A stretch of 64,000 nucleotides of DNA from Polyangiaceae bacterium (GTDB taxonomy: Bacteria; Myxococcota_A; Polyangia; Polyangiales; Polyangiaceae), in NCBI GenBank assembly GCA_013361525.1, contig JABFXY010000026.1, forward strand, positions 96,751-160,750, in the 5' to 3' direction. Positions 1 through 9,700 of the stretch are shown piece after piece; positions within the stretch are counted from its first letter, which is position 1; each line of letters starts with the position of its first letter. The position numbers and the translations under genes are program-made. Under the pieces are notes generated by a model. That model saw only the letters and a program-made list of their open reading frames with translations. It did no database searches and was not told the origin of the DNA.

Positions 1-1
1 C

Positions 2-1369
2 GCGGTGGAGCACGCCGTCAGCCCGCAGGCGGTCGAGCTGTACGAGCTCACTGCTCGCCGAATCGGCGAGGTTTCGATCAACGACCCCGACGCGCGCACG
101 CGCGTGATGAGCTGCTCGCCCGCTTCGGCCGAGGACGACGGGTGTTACCGGCAAATCGCAGAGCGGTTCGGCCGGCTCGTTTGGCGTCGCACCCTGGATG
201 CCGCGGAGATCGATCTCCTCGCAGGCGTCGCTCGTGCTGCCGCCGTCGAATACGAAGATCCCGATCAAGGCGTGGCCGCGCTCGTGAGCACGCTGATTCA
301 ATCGCCGGACTTTCTCTACGAGATCGAAATCGGCGACCCGAATCCGGACGAGCCGACGAAGCGAAACCTGCGTCCGACGGAGCTCGCGTCGCGCATGTCG
401 TTCTTCATGTTGGGCAGGACGCCCGACGTTGCGCTCCTCGATCGCGCCGAGGCGGGTGGGCTCGCCGACGAAGAGCAGATTCGCCAAGCAGCAACGGAGA
501 TGCTCGGAAAGCCGGAGGCGCGCGCCGCGCTCCGCTCTTTCTATTCGGAGGTCTTCAACCTGCGCACGGTGCTCCAGATTCAGAAGGATCCGGAGAAGTA
601 TCCGCTCTTCACCGATGCGACGCGCACCGCGATTGCAGAAGAGACGCTGCTCTTCCTCGACGACCTCGTGTGGTCGCAGGACACGGATGCGCGCTCGCTC
701 TTCGACGCGGACTTCACCTACGTGAACGAGGACAACGCGTGGCTCTACGGCCTCGCGGTCACCGGCAAGACGTTCCAGAAGATCACGATCGACGGTCGCC
801 TCGGCCTGCTCTCGAAGCCGAGCTTCCTCGCGAAGTATGGCCACCCCGAGTACACGTCGCCGACGAAGCGCGGGCTCTTCGTCTTGACCACGCTCCTTTG
901 CGATTCGGTTCCGCCTCCGCCCGAGGACGTGAACCCGACGTTCCCGCCGGACGACGGTACGCCGAAGACGATGCGCCAGCGTCTGGAGGCGCACCAGAGC
1001 GAGAGCTGCGCCGTATGCCACGGCCAGACGGATCCGATCGGTCTCGCGCTCGAGAACTTCGACACGGTCGGCAAATGGCGCGACAACGATCAAGGGATGC
1101 CGCTCGACGTCACCGGCCAGGTCCCGGGTATCGGTGAGTTCGAGGGGATCGCGGGCGTCGCGCAGCGTCTGCGCGAGCACGAGGATGCGCCGATCTGCAT
1201 GGCGCGCCAGCTGTTCCGCCAGTCGATGGGCCACCTCGAGGTGGAAGGCGAGGAGCCGGCGCTCGAGGCGATCGACGAAGCTTTCCAGAACAGCAACTAC
1301 AGCATCCAGAGCCTGCTCGTGGAGATCGCCGCGAGCCCCGCGTTCCGCCTCGTCAACGAGCCGCGCTGA
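2..1369 (+). CDS. DUF1592/DUF1588/DUF1585 secreted haem-binding protein, 5' end outside window
   Basis: The reading frame is open to the window edge, so the gene begins upstream; the GTG at 5 is unlikely to be the true start. The visible 455 residues follow the order of this Planctomycetes/Myxococcota family: a DUF1595-like segment (YRQIAERFGRLVWRRTL), a DUF1592 segment (TELASRMSFFMLGRTPD), a DUF1588 segment (TKRGLFVLTTLLC.SVPPPP), and DUF1585 at the C-terminus. A CAVCH motif followed by DPIGLALENFD at about 1010-1060 is a classic CxxCH haem c site. The N-terminal signal peptide and any DUF1587 domain would lie before the window. The gene ends 12 bp before a DUF1552 gene, its usual partner, so the two probably form an operon. 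Molecular function is not established for the family. Confidence 0.9.
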   Translation, partial: AVEHAVSPQAVELYELTARRIGEVSINDPDARTRVMSCSPASAEDDGCYRQIAERFGRLVWRRTLDAAEIDLLAGVARAAAVEYEDPDQGVAALVSTLIQSPDFLYEIEIGDPNPDEPTKRNLRPTELASRMSFFMLGRTPDVALLDRAEAGGLADEEQIRQAATEMLGKPEARAALRSFYSEVFNLRTVLQIQKDPEKYPLFTDATRTAIAEETLLFLDDLVWSQDTDARSLFDADFTYVNEDNAWLYGLAVTGKTFQKITIDGRLGLLSKPSFLAKYGHPEYTSPTKRGLFVLTTLLCDSVPPPPEDVNPTFPPDDGTPKTMRQRLEAHQSESCAVCHGQTDPIGLALENFDTVGKWRDNDQGMPLDVTGQVPGIGEFEGIAGVAQRLREHEDAPICMARQLFRQSMGHLEVEGEEPALEAIDEAFQNSNYSIQSLLVEIAASPAFRLVNEPR

Positions 1370-1381
1370 ACGGAGCCGACC

Positions 1382-2887
1382 ATGAAACGCGAACACTCCT
1401 CCAACGGAAGCAACCGGATCATGACTCCTCCGTCGCGCGTGACGAACCTGTCCACCAAGCCCGCGTTCCTTCGCCGACGCGCCATGTTGCGCGGCATCGT
1501 CGCCGGCGGCGCATCCGTCGCCGTGGGCCTACCGCTGCTCGAGATCATGTTGAACTCGCACGGCACGGCGCTCGCCGGTGGTGAGCCGCTGCCGGTTCGT
1601 CTCGTGACTTGGTTCTTCGGCAACGGCATCAACCGCGCGCGATGGATCCCCGGCGGCGTGAACACCCCGGTCCTCGGCGCGGACTATCCGATCTCCGAAC
1701 ATCTCACGCCGCTCGCGCCGGTGAAGCAGTACGTCAGCGTCGCGAACTACTTCAAGAACCTCTGCGCCCAGCGAATCACGCACCACGAGGGCATGACGCT
1801 CTTCAATGCGTACAGCTTCGATCAGTCGTGCCCGAACAACTCACCCGAGTGCTTCCAGGGCTTCTATTCGAATGCCGCGGGGCCGACGATCGATCAGGTC
1901 GCGGCCGACCACATCGGCAAGCTCACGCCGGTTCGAAGCATTCAGCTCGGCGTGTCCAAGCGGATCAGCGGCGCGGATTTCGGCACGACGATGCACACGC
2001 TCTCGCACAAGAGCTCGACCGAGCCGCTGCCGCCCCAGCGCAATCCGAAGCTCGCCTTCTATTCGCTCTTCGGCAACATCCCGTCGGCCGACGACCCGGC
2101 CAAGCCGACGCGTCTCAGCGTCCTCAATGCGGTGCGCGAGCAGGCGAAGCGGCTCGATGCGCGCCTCGGCGCAAAGGACAAGGCGAGGATGGAGGCGCAT
2201 CTCGAAGCGATCTCCGAGCTCGAAGGCAAGATCGACACGATGTTGCCGACGTGCGCCTCGCCCGATGAGCCGACGGAAGAGAACATCGACTCGGGTGGTG
2301 TCGAGCCGATGCAGGCCGTCAGCCGCCTCATGGCCGATCTCCTCACGGTCGCGTTCTCCTGCGACATCACGCGCATCGCGAGCGTGCTCTTCCACGAAGG
2401 TGCGAGCGACACCGTATTCCCCGGCACGCAGGACGTCACCGGGCACCACAACAACTCGCACATGTTCTACGTCGACGAGCAGGGCGTGGAGCAGGACGGC
2501 GGTGGGCTCGCAGGCTTCAACACCGGTCTGACGTTCACGATGACCGAGCTCGGCTACTTCTTGAACAAGCTGATGCTGACCGAGGACACGCCGACGACCA
2601 ACATCCTCGACAACGCGGCGATCCTCATCGGCAGCGACTGCATGGATGGCTGGTCGCACGACTTCGACGAGCGCCAGAGTCTCGCGTGCCTCGTCGCTGG
2701 TCGCGGTGGCGGGCGGCTCGCCCACCCGGGCATTCACATCATGCAAGAGGGGCGAAACATCTGCGATATCTCGCTCACCGTGCTCAAGGCGGTGGTCCCC
2801 GAGATCGAATCGATCGGCCGCCTCGGGCAAGACCCGCCTGCGACCGACACGCCCGTCGATGAGCTGATGTCCGACGAGACGCTGTAG
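1382..2887 (+). CDS. DUF1552 family exported protein
   Basis: This 501-residue protein has an N-terminal RRRAML stretch followed by a hydrophobic segment ending near residue 63 (GTALA), consistent with a Tat signal peptide. The body matches the DUF1552 family, including GINRARWIPGG near the start of the mature part and a GSDCMDGWSHDFDE block near residues 418-432. The family nearly always sits beside DUF1592/DUF1588/DUF1585 proteins, as here, 12 bp downstream of one. The fold has been compared with the sulfatase/DUF1501 group, but no reaction is proven. I infer a periplasmic or surface role together with the haem-binding partner. The ATG at 1382 places the twin-arginine region about 28 residues in, which is longer than usual; a later start is possible. 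Confidence 0.9.
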   Translation: MKREHSSNGSNRIMTPPSRVTNLSTKPAFLRRRAMLRGIVAGGASVAVGLPLLEIMLNSHGTALAGGEPLPVRLVTWFFGNGINRARWIPGGVNTPVLGADYPISEHLTPLAPVKQYVSVANYFKNLCAQRITHHEGMTLFNAYSFDQSCPNNSPECFQGFYSNAAGPTIDQVAADHIGKLTPVRSIQLGVSKRISGADFGTTMHTLSHKSSTEPLPPQRNPKLAFYSLFGNIPSADDPAKPTRLSVLNAVREQAKRLDARLGAKDKARMEAHLEAISELEGKIDTMLPTCASPDEPTEENIDSGGVEPMQAVSRLMADLLTVAFSCDITRIASVLFHEGASDTVFPGTQDVTGHHNNSHMFYVDEQGVEQDGGGLAGFNTGLTFTMTELGYFLNKLMLTEDTPTTNILDNAAILIGSDCMDGWSHDFDERQSLACLVAGRGGGRLAHPGIHIMQEGRNICDISLTVLKAVVPEIESIGRLGQDPPATDTPVDELMSDETL

Positions 2888-2970
2888 CGACTTTGTCACG
2901 GCGCTCCGTCGCATCACCGGCGCGGGGAGCTTGCGCTCCAGGCCCCCCGCGGGTACTCGCCAGTACCCTC

Positions 2971-3996
2971 ATGGAACACCAGACGACAGGACGCGTAGGG
3001 CTCGGTCGCGACGAGGTGAAGTCGACGGCGGAGGCCTACGTCGCGCACTTCGACAGACCCGCCGAGGAGTCGATCGCCGATCGCTACGCGACGATCACCT
3101 CGCAGTATTACGACCTCGTCACCGACTTCTACGAGTTCGGTTGGGGCAAGGCGTTCCATTTCGCGAACCGCCGCGAGGGTGAGGCGTTCGACGTCGCGCT
3201 CGCGCGCCACGAAGCTTACCTCTCGGATCACCTCGGCCTTCGCCGTGGCATGCGCGTCGTCGATCTCGGCTGCGGCGTCGGCGGCCCGATGCGCCACATC
3301 GCCCGCGTGAGCGGCGCCAACGTCACCGGCGTGAACATCAGCGGCTACCAGGTCGAGAAGGCGCGCAAATACAACAAGCGCGATCGCCTCGAGGGCCAGT
3401 GCGACATCCTCAAGGCCGACTTCCTCAACATTCCGGTGCAGGAAGGCACCTTCGACGCGGCGTACGCGATCGAGGCGACGTGTCATGCACCCGACAAGCT
3501 CAGCATCTACGGCGAGGCCGCGCGCGTGCTCAAACCGGGCGGTGGGTTTGCCTTCTACGAGTGGTGCATGACGCCGAAGTTCGATCCGAACGACGCCGAG
3601 CACGCTCGCCTGAAGCTCCTCATCGAGCGTGGCAACGGCATCGCGCATCTCGCGAGCTTCGAGGACGTGACGAGCGCGCTGGATCAGGTCGGCTTCGACG
3701 TCCTTGCCGCACGCGATCTCGCCGACGGCTCGTACCCGGGCATTCCGTGGCACGCAGATCTCGACGTCGACTCGACGAAGAGCTCCGGACCGTTTTCGCT
3801 CCGTGCCCTACCGCGCACGCCGATCGGCCGCGCCGTCACGAACGTCGCGACCGGCCTCCTCGAGAAGGTCGGCATCGCCCCGAAGGGCACGCGCCTCGTC
3901 AGCTCGTTCTTGAACGATGGTGCCGACGCGCTCGTGAAGGGCGGCAAGCTCGGCATCTTCACGCCGATGTACTTCGTGCACGCGAAGAAACGCTAG
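2971..3996 (+). CDS. Sterol 24-C-methyltransferase-like SAM-dependent methyltransferase (ERG6 family)
   Basis: The 341-residue protein starts best at the ATG at 2971. The Rossmann SAM site reads VVDLGCGVGGPMRHIA, followed by the family signatures FDAAYAIEATCHAPD and FYEWCMTPKFDPND, which are characteristic of sterol C-24 methyltransferases rather than generic cyclopropane or tocopherol methyltransferases. The C-terminal half ends in GGKLGIFTPMYFVHAKK, matching the sterol methyltransferase C-terminal domain. Established knowledge: ERG6/SMT enzymes transfer a methyl group from SAM to the C-24 double bond of a sterol side chain. Some myxobacteria make sterols; no squalene monooxygenase or cyclase gene is in this window. 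Substrate is therefore inferred. The stop shares the palindromic bases CTAG with the stop of the convergent gene. Confidence 0.88.
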   Translation: MEHQTTGRVGLGRDEVKSTAEAYVAHFDRPAEESIADRYATITSQYYDLVTDFYEFGWGKAFHFANRREGEAFDVALARHEAYLSDHLGLRRGMRVVDLGCGVGGPMRHIARVSGANVTGVNISGYQVEKARKYNKRDRLEGQCDILKADFLNIPVQEGTFDAAYAIEATCHAPDKLSIYGEAARVLKPGGGFAFYEWCMTPKFDPNDAEHARLKLLIERGNGIAHLASFEDVTSALDQVGFDVLAARDLADGSYPGIPWHADLDVDSTKSSGPFSLRALPRTPIGRAVTNVATGLLEKVGIAPKGTRLVSSFLNDGADALVKGGKLGIFTPMYFVHAKKR

Positions 3997-4256
3997 CCAC
4001 GTCGCTCGAGGCGCCTCAAGGCGTCCTCGAGCGCGGCGACCTGACGCTTGAGGTCTCGCACGTCGTCGGACGTCGCGAGGCCCATCTCTCGCGCGAAGCG
4101 CTCTTTCTGCTCGGCGGTGAACGTCGACACCCGCCCGGGCATGCTCATCGCCGTGACGACGAGGCGCATGAAGCGCTCGTCGGCGAGGAGCTTCGCCACG
4201 GCAGGGTTTTGAGACAGCTTCATGGTTTCGGCGAGCAGTCGGTCTTTGAGCGCCAT
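3993..4256 (-). CDS. Small coiled-coil protein
   Basis: An 87-residue protein starting MALKDRLLAE at the ATG at 4256, only 14 bp after the stop of the upstream alpha/beta hydrolase, so the two are probably cotranscribed. The N-terminal half is amphipathic (LSQNPAVAKLLADERFMRLV) and the last 25 residues form a heptad-like helix (DLKRQVAALEDALRRLERR), predicting a coiled coil. I do not recognise a named family with certainty; phasin-like or hydrolase-accessory roles are possible but unproven. The same frame stays open far upstream across the hydrolase, but that extension is an antisense-type artefact of GC-rich codon use. Confidence 0.7.
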   Translation of the reverse strand: MALKDRLLAETMKLSQNPAVAKLLADERFMRLVVTAMSMPGRVSTFTAEQKERFAREMGLATSDDVRDLKRQVAALEDALRRLERRG

Positions 4257-4270
4257 CTTGGGATCGTTCG

Positions 4271-5362
4271 TCAGTGAGAAGAGGGGCTGGCGTCGGCCGC
4301 TGCGGCTCGTCGCCGCACGCGTGTCGTCAGCCAAGAAAGGAGAAGCGGCCAGATCGTCTGCGGGCAGTCGCGTCCCATCAGGATGTCGATGTGGCCTCGC
4401 GGAAACACGCGGTACGTCTTGTCGGTGGAGCGGCTGCGCGCGAACGCCGGCTCGACCGAGACGGGCGGCGCGAGATCGTCTTTGCTGCCTGCGATGACGA
4501 GGAGCGGCATGTCGAGCGACTCGAACTTCTCCGCGTAGTGTGCGAGGTCGCCCATCGAGTGGCCGCCACGACGCGCCTGCACCGACGACAGAAACATCGT
4601 GCGAAGGACGCTGACGCTGCCCGTGTCCATCGCGAGGGCCATGTGCTGACCGAGGACGGTGGGCTCGAGCGACCGCGGCGCGAAACCGCGAATCGGCAGA
4701 GGGAAGATCGGGCTCTCGATGAAGCCGCGGAGCAACCGCATCGCCTCGGAGAGCGGCTTGAGCGGCAACATGCCGTCGCCGAGGTGGACGCGCCGATCGA
4801 CCGCGGTCATCAGCTGCGCGACGAGCGAGAGCGTGAGTGAGCCCTCGGTGAACTGGTAGGGGCTCCCGAGCGTGACGACGCCGGCGATCTTGTCGGGCAT
4901 CGCCGCGGCCGAGGCGTAGGCAATGAGCCCGCCGAGGGAGTGGCCGAGGATGTACGCCGGTCGTCCGCCCGAGAGGCGCTGCACCTCTTCGATCGCGGCC
5001 GGAACGTCCTCCTCCACGAAGAGCTGGAGCTTGCGCGGCGGGTGGGCGCCGAGGTGACGGGATCTTCCGTGACCGCGCAGCTCGAGGTTGAAGACGTCGA
5101 AGCCGGCGCGCGCGAGGTAGCAGAAGAGGCTCCGCGACGGCAGGTGCCAGGCGTAGCGATTCTGGCCGTAGCCGTGGAGAAGGATGATGGGCGCCAGCGT
5201 CTTCGTGAGGCCCGCCCTGCGCTTGCGAATCATCGCGAGCGGCACGCCGCCTTCGTCGTCGCGGTCGCGGCCCCTGGCCCGGACCACGACCAGCTCCTTG
5301 TCGAACGCGGCCCGCTCGTCGCGGTCTATCGTCTGCTCGATCGTCTTCGAATGAATGATCAT
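4271..5362 (-). CDS. Alpha/beta hydrolase
   Basis: This 363-residue protein has an alpha/beta hydrolase core. The oxyanion-region motif is ILLHGYGQN (about residue 80), the nucleophile elbow GHSLGG carries the catalytic Ser, an Asp lies in VIAGSKDDLAPP, and a His in FPRGHIDILMG, giving a complete Ser-Asp-His triad. There is no signal peptide, so it is probably cytoplasmic. The nearest functional classes are lipases, esterases and PhaC-like enzymes, but a Ser rather than a Cys nucleophile argues against a true PHA synthase. It is followed after 14 bp by a small coiled-coil gene. The natural substrate cannot be read from the sequence. Confidence 0.9.
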   Translation of the reverse strand: MIIHSKTIEQTIDRDERAAFDKELVVVRARGRDRDDEGGVPLAMIRKRRAGLTKTLAPIILLHGYGQNRYAWHLPSRSLFCYLARAGFDVFNLELRGHGRSRHLGAHPPRKLQLFVEEDVPAAIEEVQRLSGGRPAYILGHSLGGLIAYASAAAMPDKIAGVVTLGSPYQFTEGSLTLSLVAQLMTAVDRRVHLGDGMLPLKPLSEAMRLLRGFIESPIFPLPIRGFAPRSLEPTVLGQHMALAMDTGSVSVLRTMFLSSVQARRGGHSMGDLAHYAEKFESLDMPLLVIAGSKDDLAPPVSVEPAFARSRSTDKTYRVFPRGHIDILMGRDCPQTIWPLLLSWLTTRVRRRAAAADASPSSH

Positions 5363-5546
5363 GCGGGGGAACGCGCCCGCCCGCCCACCGAGCGCGCCAC
5401 CATCGTACCAGGCTCAGCGGATTTTCAGCGAGCCCGAGGATCTGGCGCTGTGTGCAACGCCTGGTGTAGCGTTGGCACATAGCGCATCGATATTGCACGG
5501 TCGGCGACCCACGCGAACCGACGACGATCGTGTAGAAAGGTACCTC
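5363..5546. promoter_or_regulatory. Divergent intergenic region
   Basis: This 184-bp gap separates the start of the hydrolase (minus) from the outer-membrane protein (plus), so it should hold both promoters. A GAAAGG ribosome-binding sequence at 5535-5540 lies six bases before the GTG at 5547 and decides that start. I see no convincing -35/-10 pair or sigma-54 site. Confidence 0.45.
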
Positions 5547-6536
5547 GTGAAGCCTTGCATCCTTTGCTTTTCAGCTGGTTTGCTGCTCGCTGTGCCGTCG
5601 ATTGCCTTCGCTGGCGATCCGCCGGCCGCTGAGCCAGGCGCGGCGACCGACCCGTCGAAGCCCGCCGATGCGCCGGCAGGCTCTGCGGGCGCCTCCGTCG
5701 AAGCGGGCGCCACCGTGAACGCCGGCGCCGACGCGACCGCTGACCCGAACGCGAAGAAGCCGGAGAACGCCGACGAGAAGTACGGCAGGACCGACGACGG
5801 CTCGAGCTTCACGCCGGCCGAGAAGACGAAGTTCTACCTCGGCGCACGCTTCCGCGACTTCATCGTGCCCGGCTTCATGTTCGACCTCTTCGTCGACGGC
5901 GGGCCGAGCGTCGTGAACGTCTTCTCCGGCGGGCCGGAGCTCGCGGTGCAGATGGGCGCGCTCGAGGCCATCGTGTCCATCACGGTGCCGTACGCCGACT
6001 ACTCGATGAACGACTTCTTGTTCAAGTCGAAGGACGATCCGGACCAGGCCTACGAGATCGTCTCGAGCTCGTTGAAGCTCATCACGGCGTCGGTCGATCT
6101 GCTCGGCCGCATCAAGCTCGAGAAGAGGGGAACGGTCGCGCTGCTCATCGGCGGCGGCGTCGGCATCTCCGGTGTCATCGGTGATATCCGCCGCACGCAG
6201 GCGTACCCGGACGATCCCAACAACATCGACCCCGAAGACCCCGCCAAGTGGCACAAGTGCCGCGAGCCGGGTGACCCGCAGGGGGCGTCCACACCCGACG
6301 GCGTCGCGTACTGCGGCAACGACAACGATCACTACCCCGACTCGAACGGTGAAGACTTCACCGAAGACTCGTGGGTCGACGGCGGCTCGAAGCCGATCAT
6401 CTTCCCGTACGTCGCGCTGCCGCACATTGCGCTCGAGGTCACGCCGATCGAGCAGTTCATGGTGCGCGTCGACACCGGGTTTTCGATCACCGGGTTCTTC
6501 GTGGGGCTCGCCGCCGGAGGAAAGCTGCCGATCTGA
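5547..6536 (+). CDS. Predicted outer-membrane beta-barrel protein
   Basis: A 329-residue protein beginning with GTG at 5547, chosen because a GAAAGG ribosome-binding sequence precedes it and because the next residues form a good signal peptide (KPCILCFSAGLLLAV...IAFAG). The mature protein starts with an Ala/Pro/Asp-rich linker of about 70 residues. It then alternates short hydrophobic stretches such as FRDFIVPGFMFDLFVDGG and IALEVTPIEQFMVRVDTGFSITGFFVGLAAGG, a pattern typical of myxobacterial outer-membrane barrels. A hydrophilic insert at roughly 6205-6390 is rich in Asp and Asn and has two Cys. No specific transport function can be assigned. It is divergent from the hydrolase and followed by a palindromic repeat cluster. 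Confidence 0.75.
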   Translation: MKPCILCFSAGLLLAVPSIAFAGDPPAAEPGAATDPSKPADAPAGSAGASVEAGATVNAGADATADPNAKKPENADEKYGRTDDGSSFTPAEKTKFYLGARFRDFIVPGFMFDLFVDGGPSVVNVFSGGPELAVQMGALEAIVSITVPYADYSMNDFLFKSKDDPDQAYEIVSSSLKLITASVDLLGRIKLEKRGTVALLIGGGVGISGVIGDIRRTQAYPDDPNNIDPEDPAKWHKCREPGDPQGASTPDGVAYCGNDNDHYPDSNGEDFTEDSWVDGGSKPIIFPYVALPHIALEVTPIEQFMVRVDTGFSITGFFVGLAAGGKLPI

Positions 6537-6590
6537 TCCGGGATTGTGGGGCGCAGCGTTGAAGCAATTAGAAATCGGCATGGCTGCAAA

Positions 6591-6681
6591 TTCTCCCCCC
6601 CGACCCCCCTCACTTCGTGAGGGGGGAGACGCGCCAGCGGGCGCCCCCCTCGACTTCGTCGAGGGGGGATGGGGGGGAGAA
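6591..6681. repeat. Compound palindrome: outer inverted repeat enclosing two TTC-loop hairpins
   Basis: Two perfect hairpins lie in tandem. The first has a 10-bp stem (6604-6613 with 6617-6626) and the second an 11-bp stem (6644-6654 with 6658-6668); both have the loop TTC and C6/G6 outer ends. They are flanked by a longer pair of arms, 6591-6611 and 6661-6681, which match at 19 of 21 positions. The whole unit can fold as a cloverleaf or cruciform. It follows the outer-membrane protein gene by 54 bp, so it may end that transcript, but it has no U-tract. The layout resembles REP-type elements. Confidence 0.8.
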
Positions 6682-6734
6682 AAAGCGGCCTCAACGGTGC
6701 CCGATCACATGCCGGGCGCGTCCGCGCAACGACG

Positions 6735-9700
6735 ATGACGCCGGTGCTACCGCCTCGATTCGAGGCCGTCGAGCCGCTCGGCAAGGGAGGAGGCGGGGAA
6801 GTTTGGTCTGTTCGGGACCGCCTCACCGGGCGCGTCGTTGCGCTCAAAGCGTTGGGCGAGCGAGCCGACGAAGAAGAGAGCCTCGCGCTCGTTCGTGAAG
6901 CCATCGCGCTGTCGGGCCTCGAGGGCCTCGATGTGCCGCGCGTCCTGCGCTTCGGACGCCTGCCGACGAGCGACAGGCCGTACCTCGTGCGCGAGCTCGT
7001 CCACGGCGAGAGCCTCGCGTCGCTCTGCAAGAAGCTCTCGAGCGCAGAGCCGGATCGTGCACGCGCGAAGCTCGCGCTCCTCGCCGTCGCGCGCGCCGCG
7101 AACCAACTGACGGCGCTGCATCGCGCGCAGCTCCTTCACGGCGACGTGAAGCCCGCGAACATCATCGTCTCCGACGAAGGCAAGGCGACGCTCGTCGATC
7201 TCGGCCTCGCGACGGCGTTCCGCGATCGAGGCGCGCAGCCGAAGGGGCTCACGTTGCTCTACGCCGCGCCCGAGCTGCTCGAGGGCGGCGCGCTCACCGT
7301 TCGCGCGGAGGTCTTCGCGCTCGGCGCGACGTTGCGCGACGTGCTCGAAGCTGCGAAGCCTGCGCTCGATGCGCGTGAGGTGACGCCGCTCGACGACGTC
7401 GTCCGGCGCGCGACGAACCCGCGGCCCGAGGCTCGGTATCCGAGCGTCGACGAGCTCGCGAATGCGTTGTTCGTCGCGATGCCCGATCTGCGTCCGAAGG
7501 ACGAGGGCAGCCCGCGGGCCGCTTGGCCCGTCGTCGGTCTCGACGAGCCTGCGCGGGCGCTCGCGCGTCACGTCGAGGGGATGGATGCAGGCACGGCGCT
7601 CGTCGTCACCGGGCCTCGCGGCAGCGGTCGCACGACGCTCATGCGGCGCGTCGCGTGGACGCTGGGCCTCGGCGGTCGCAAGGTCGCTTGGATCGAGGCC
7701 AAGGACGTCGGTGATCCCCTTCGCGCGATCGAGCTCGAGAGCGAAGGTGTGGTCGATCGTCGAGCGTTGATCGTGCTGGTCGACGACGCCGAGCATCTCT
7801 CGAACGCCGCGCTCGATGCGCTCGGGCGCCTGCGCGAAGAAGGCACGCGCGTCGTTGTCACCGCGTCGGGCGAGGCGAGGATTCCGGGGCCTACGCTCGA
7901 GGTCTTCCCGATGGCTCGACTCGAGGTCGAAGCGGCGAACGACCTGGTCTTGCGTAACCTCCCGTCGCTCAACGAGACGGTCGTCGCACACGTCGTCGAG
8001 CGCGCGCAGAGATGGCCCGGGCCGCTGCGTTCGTTGGTCGAGCAGCTCCAAGGTGCGCCGGTCGTCGGCGTCGCCGACGTCGACCGCCTCGCAGCAACGA
8101 CGGAGGTTGCGCCGCACACGCGCCGCGCCGGCCAACACGAGGCGGTCGAGGCGATCCGCGCGGTGCTAGAGCGTGGCCACTTCGAAGAGGCGGCAGAGCT
8201 GCTCGAGGCCCAGCGCGACGAGCGGTCGATCGAGATCGCGATCTTGCGCGCGCGCCTCGCATCGAACCAAGGTGAATGGCGCCGATCGCTCGAAGAGCTC
8301 GCCTCGGTCGCGGACGAGCTCGATTCGACGACCGATACGCTCGCGGCGGAGTATCTGCTCGAGCTCGCGCGCGCGCACCTTCGCGCCGGTGACAACGCAG
8401 CCTGCGAGCAAGCCGCGGACGAGGTCGTGAGTCGTTATGCCGGCGCGGTCGACGACGCCGTCGCCGAAGGAACGCCGAGGCGTCTCGTCGTTGCGGTGAC
8501 GGAGGCGAAGGCGATCGGCGGCCTCGCCAAGAGCTTCCTCGCCAAACACGACGAAGCGCGCGCGTGGCTCGCATCGTCGGTGGAGATCGCCCGCGCGCTC
8601 GCGGACGCTCGGACGCTTTCGATCACCCTCGGGTCGCTCGCGTTTGCGCTCCAGCGGACCGGCAAGCTCGACGAGGCGCAAACCGCCTACGAAGAAGCGC
8701 TGACCAACGCCGAGGCCGCGAGCGACGCGGGCACGCTCGCGACGACGCGGCTCAACCTCGCCGGGGTCGCCAAAGCGAAGGGAGATCTCTCGCAGGCGCT
8801 CGTTCATCTCGAGGCCGCCGTCGACATGGGCCGAAGGTCCGGTCGGCGCGCGACGCTGCGCCAGGCGCTGCTCAACCTCGCGAACCTGGACGTGTACCTC
8901 GGGCGGCTCGCCCGGGCGCGGGTGTCGATCGAGACGCTGGCGCTCGAGCGCATGGATCTGCCGCCGCATTTCGCTGCGCAGCTGCTGGCGCTGGAGGGCG
9001 AGCACGCCGCGAAGTCGCGCGAGCTCGAGCGCGCGGAGGCGCTGTGCCGTGCGTGCGCCGACGCGTATCGGCGCCTCTCACGTCCGGTCGACGCGGCCGA
9101 GGCGATGCTCGAGGGGTTGTTCGCGACGTTCGCGCGCGTCGGCAACACCGCCTCGTCGACCGAGCTCGCCGACATGCGCGCTCGCGTCCAAGAGGCCGAG
9201 CGCCTCCTCGGCACGAGCGAAGCACACCGCGCGGCGTTGGAGCTCGCGCGCGCAAAAATCGCCGTTTTTGCGCAGGACGTCGTCCAGGCAAACGCCGCCT
9301 TCGACCGATCGATCAAGAGCGCCGAAGCCTCGAAGAAGCGCGACTGGCTCGCACGCGCCTATCAAGCTCGCGCCGCGTGGTACCTCGAGGAAGGGCAGCG
9401 TCTCGCGGCTCGGCGTGATCGCGAGGCAGCGCTCGCCGTCCTCGAAGAGATCGCGTCGCGCCTGCCGCGCGACCTGCGCGAGGTGTACTGGGACGACCCG
9501 ATGCGTCGCTCGCTACGCGACGTCGAGGTCAGCCTGCACGCGCCGGCCGCCGGGCAGACGCTCGGCGCATCCGCGATCCCGGGCGCCGTCGTTCGCGAAG
9601 ATCGCTTCGCCCGTTTGCTCGAGATCAATCGGCAGATCGCGGGCACCTACGACCTCAAGCGCCTCCTCGAGCGCGTGACCGATCACGCGATTGCTCTGCT

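Noticed and set aside
5473..5486. Possible sigma-54 promoter starting TGGCAC.
   Set aside because: The GG to GC spacing is two bases short and the -12 element is poor.
4257..5498. Upstream extension of the small coiled-coil protein to 501 residues.
   Set aside because: The extension overlaps a complete alpha/beta hydrolase in another frame and is Arg/Pro/Ala-rich noise.
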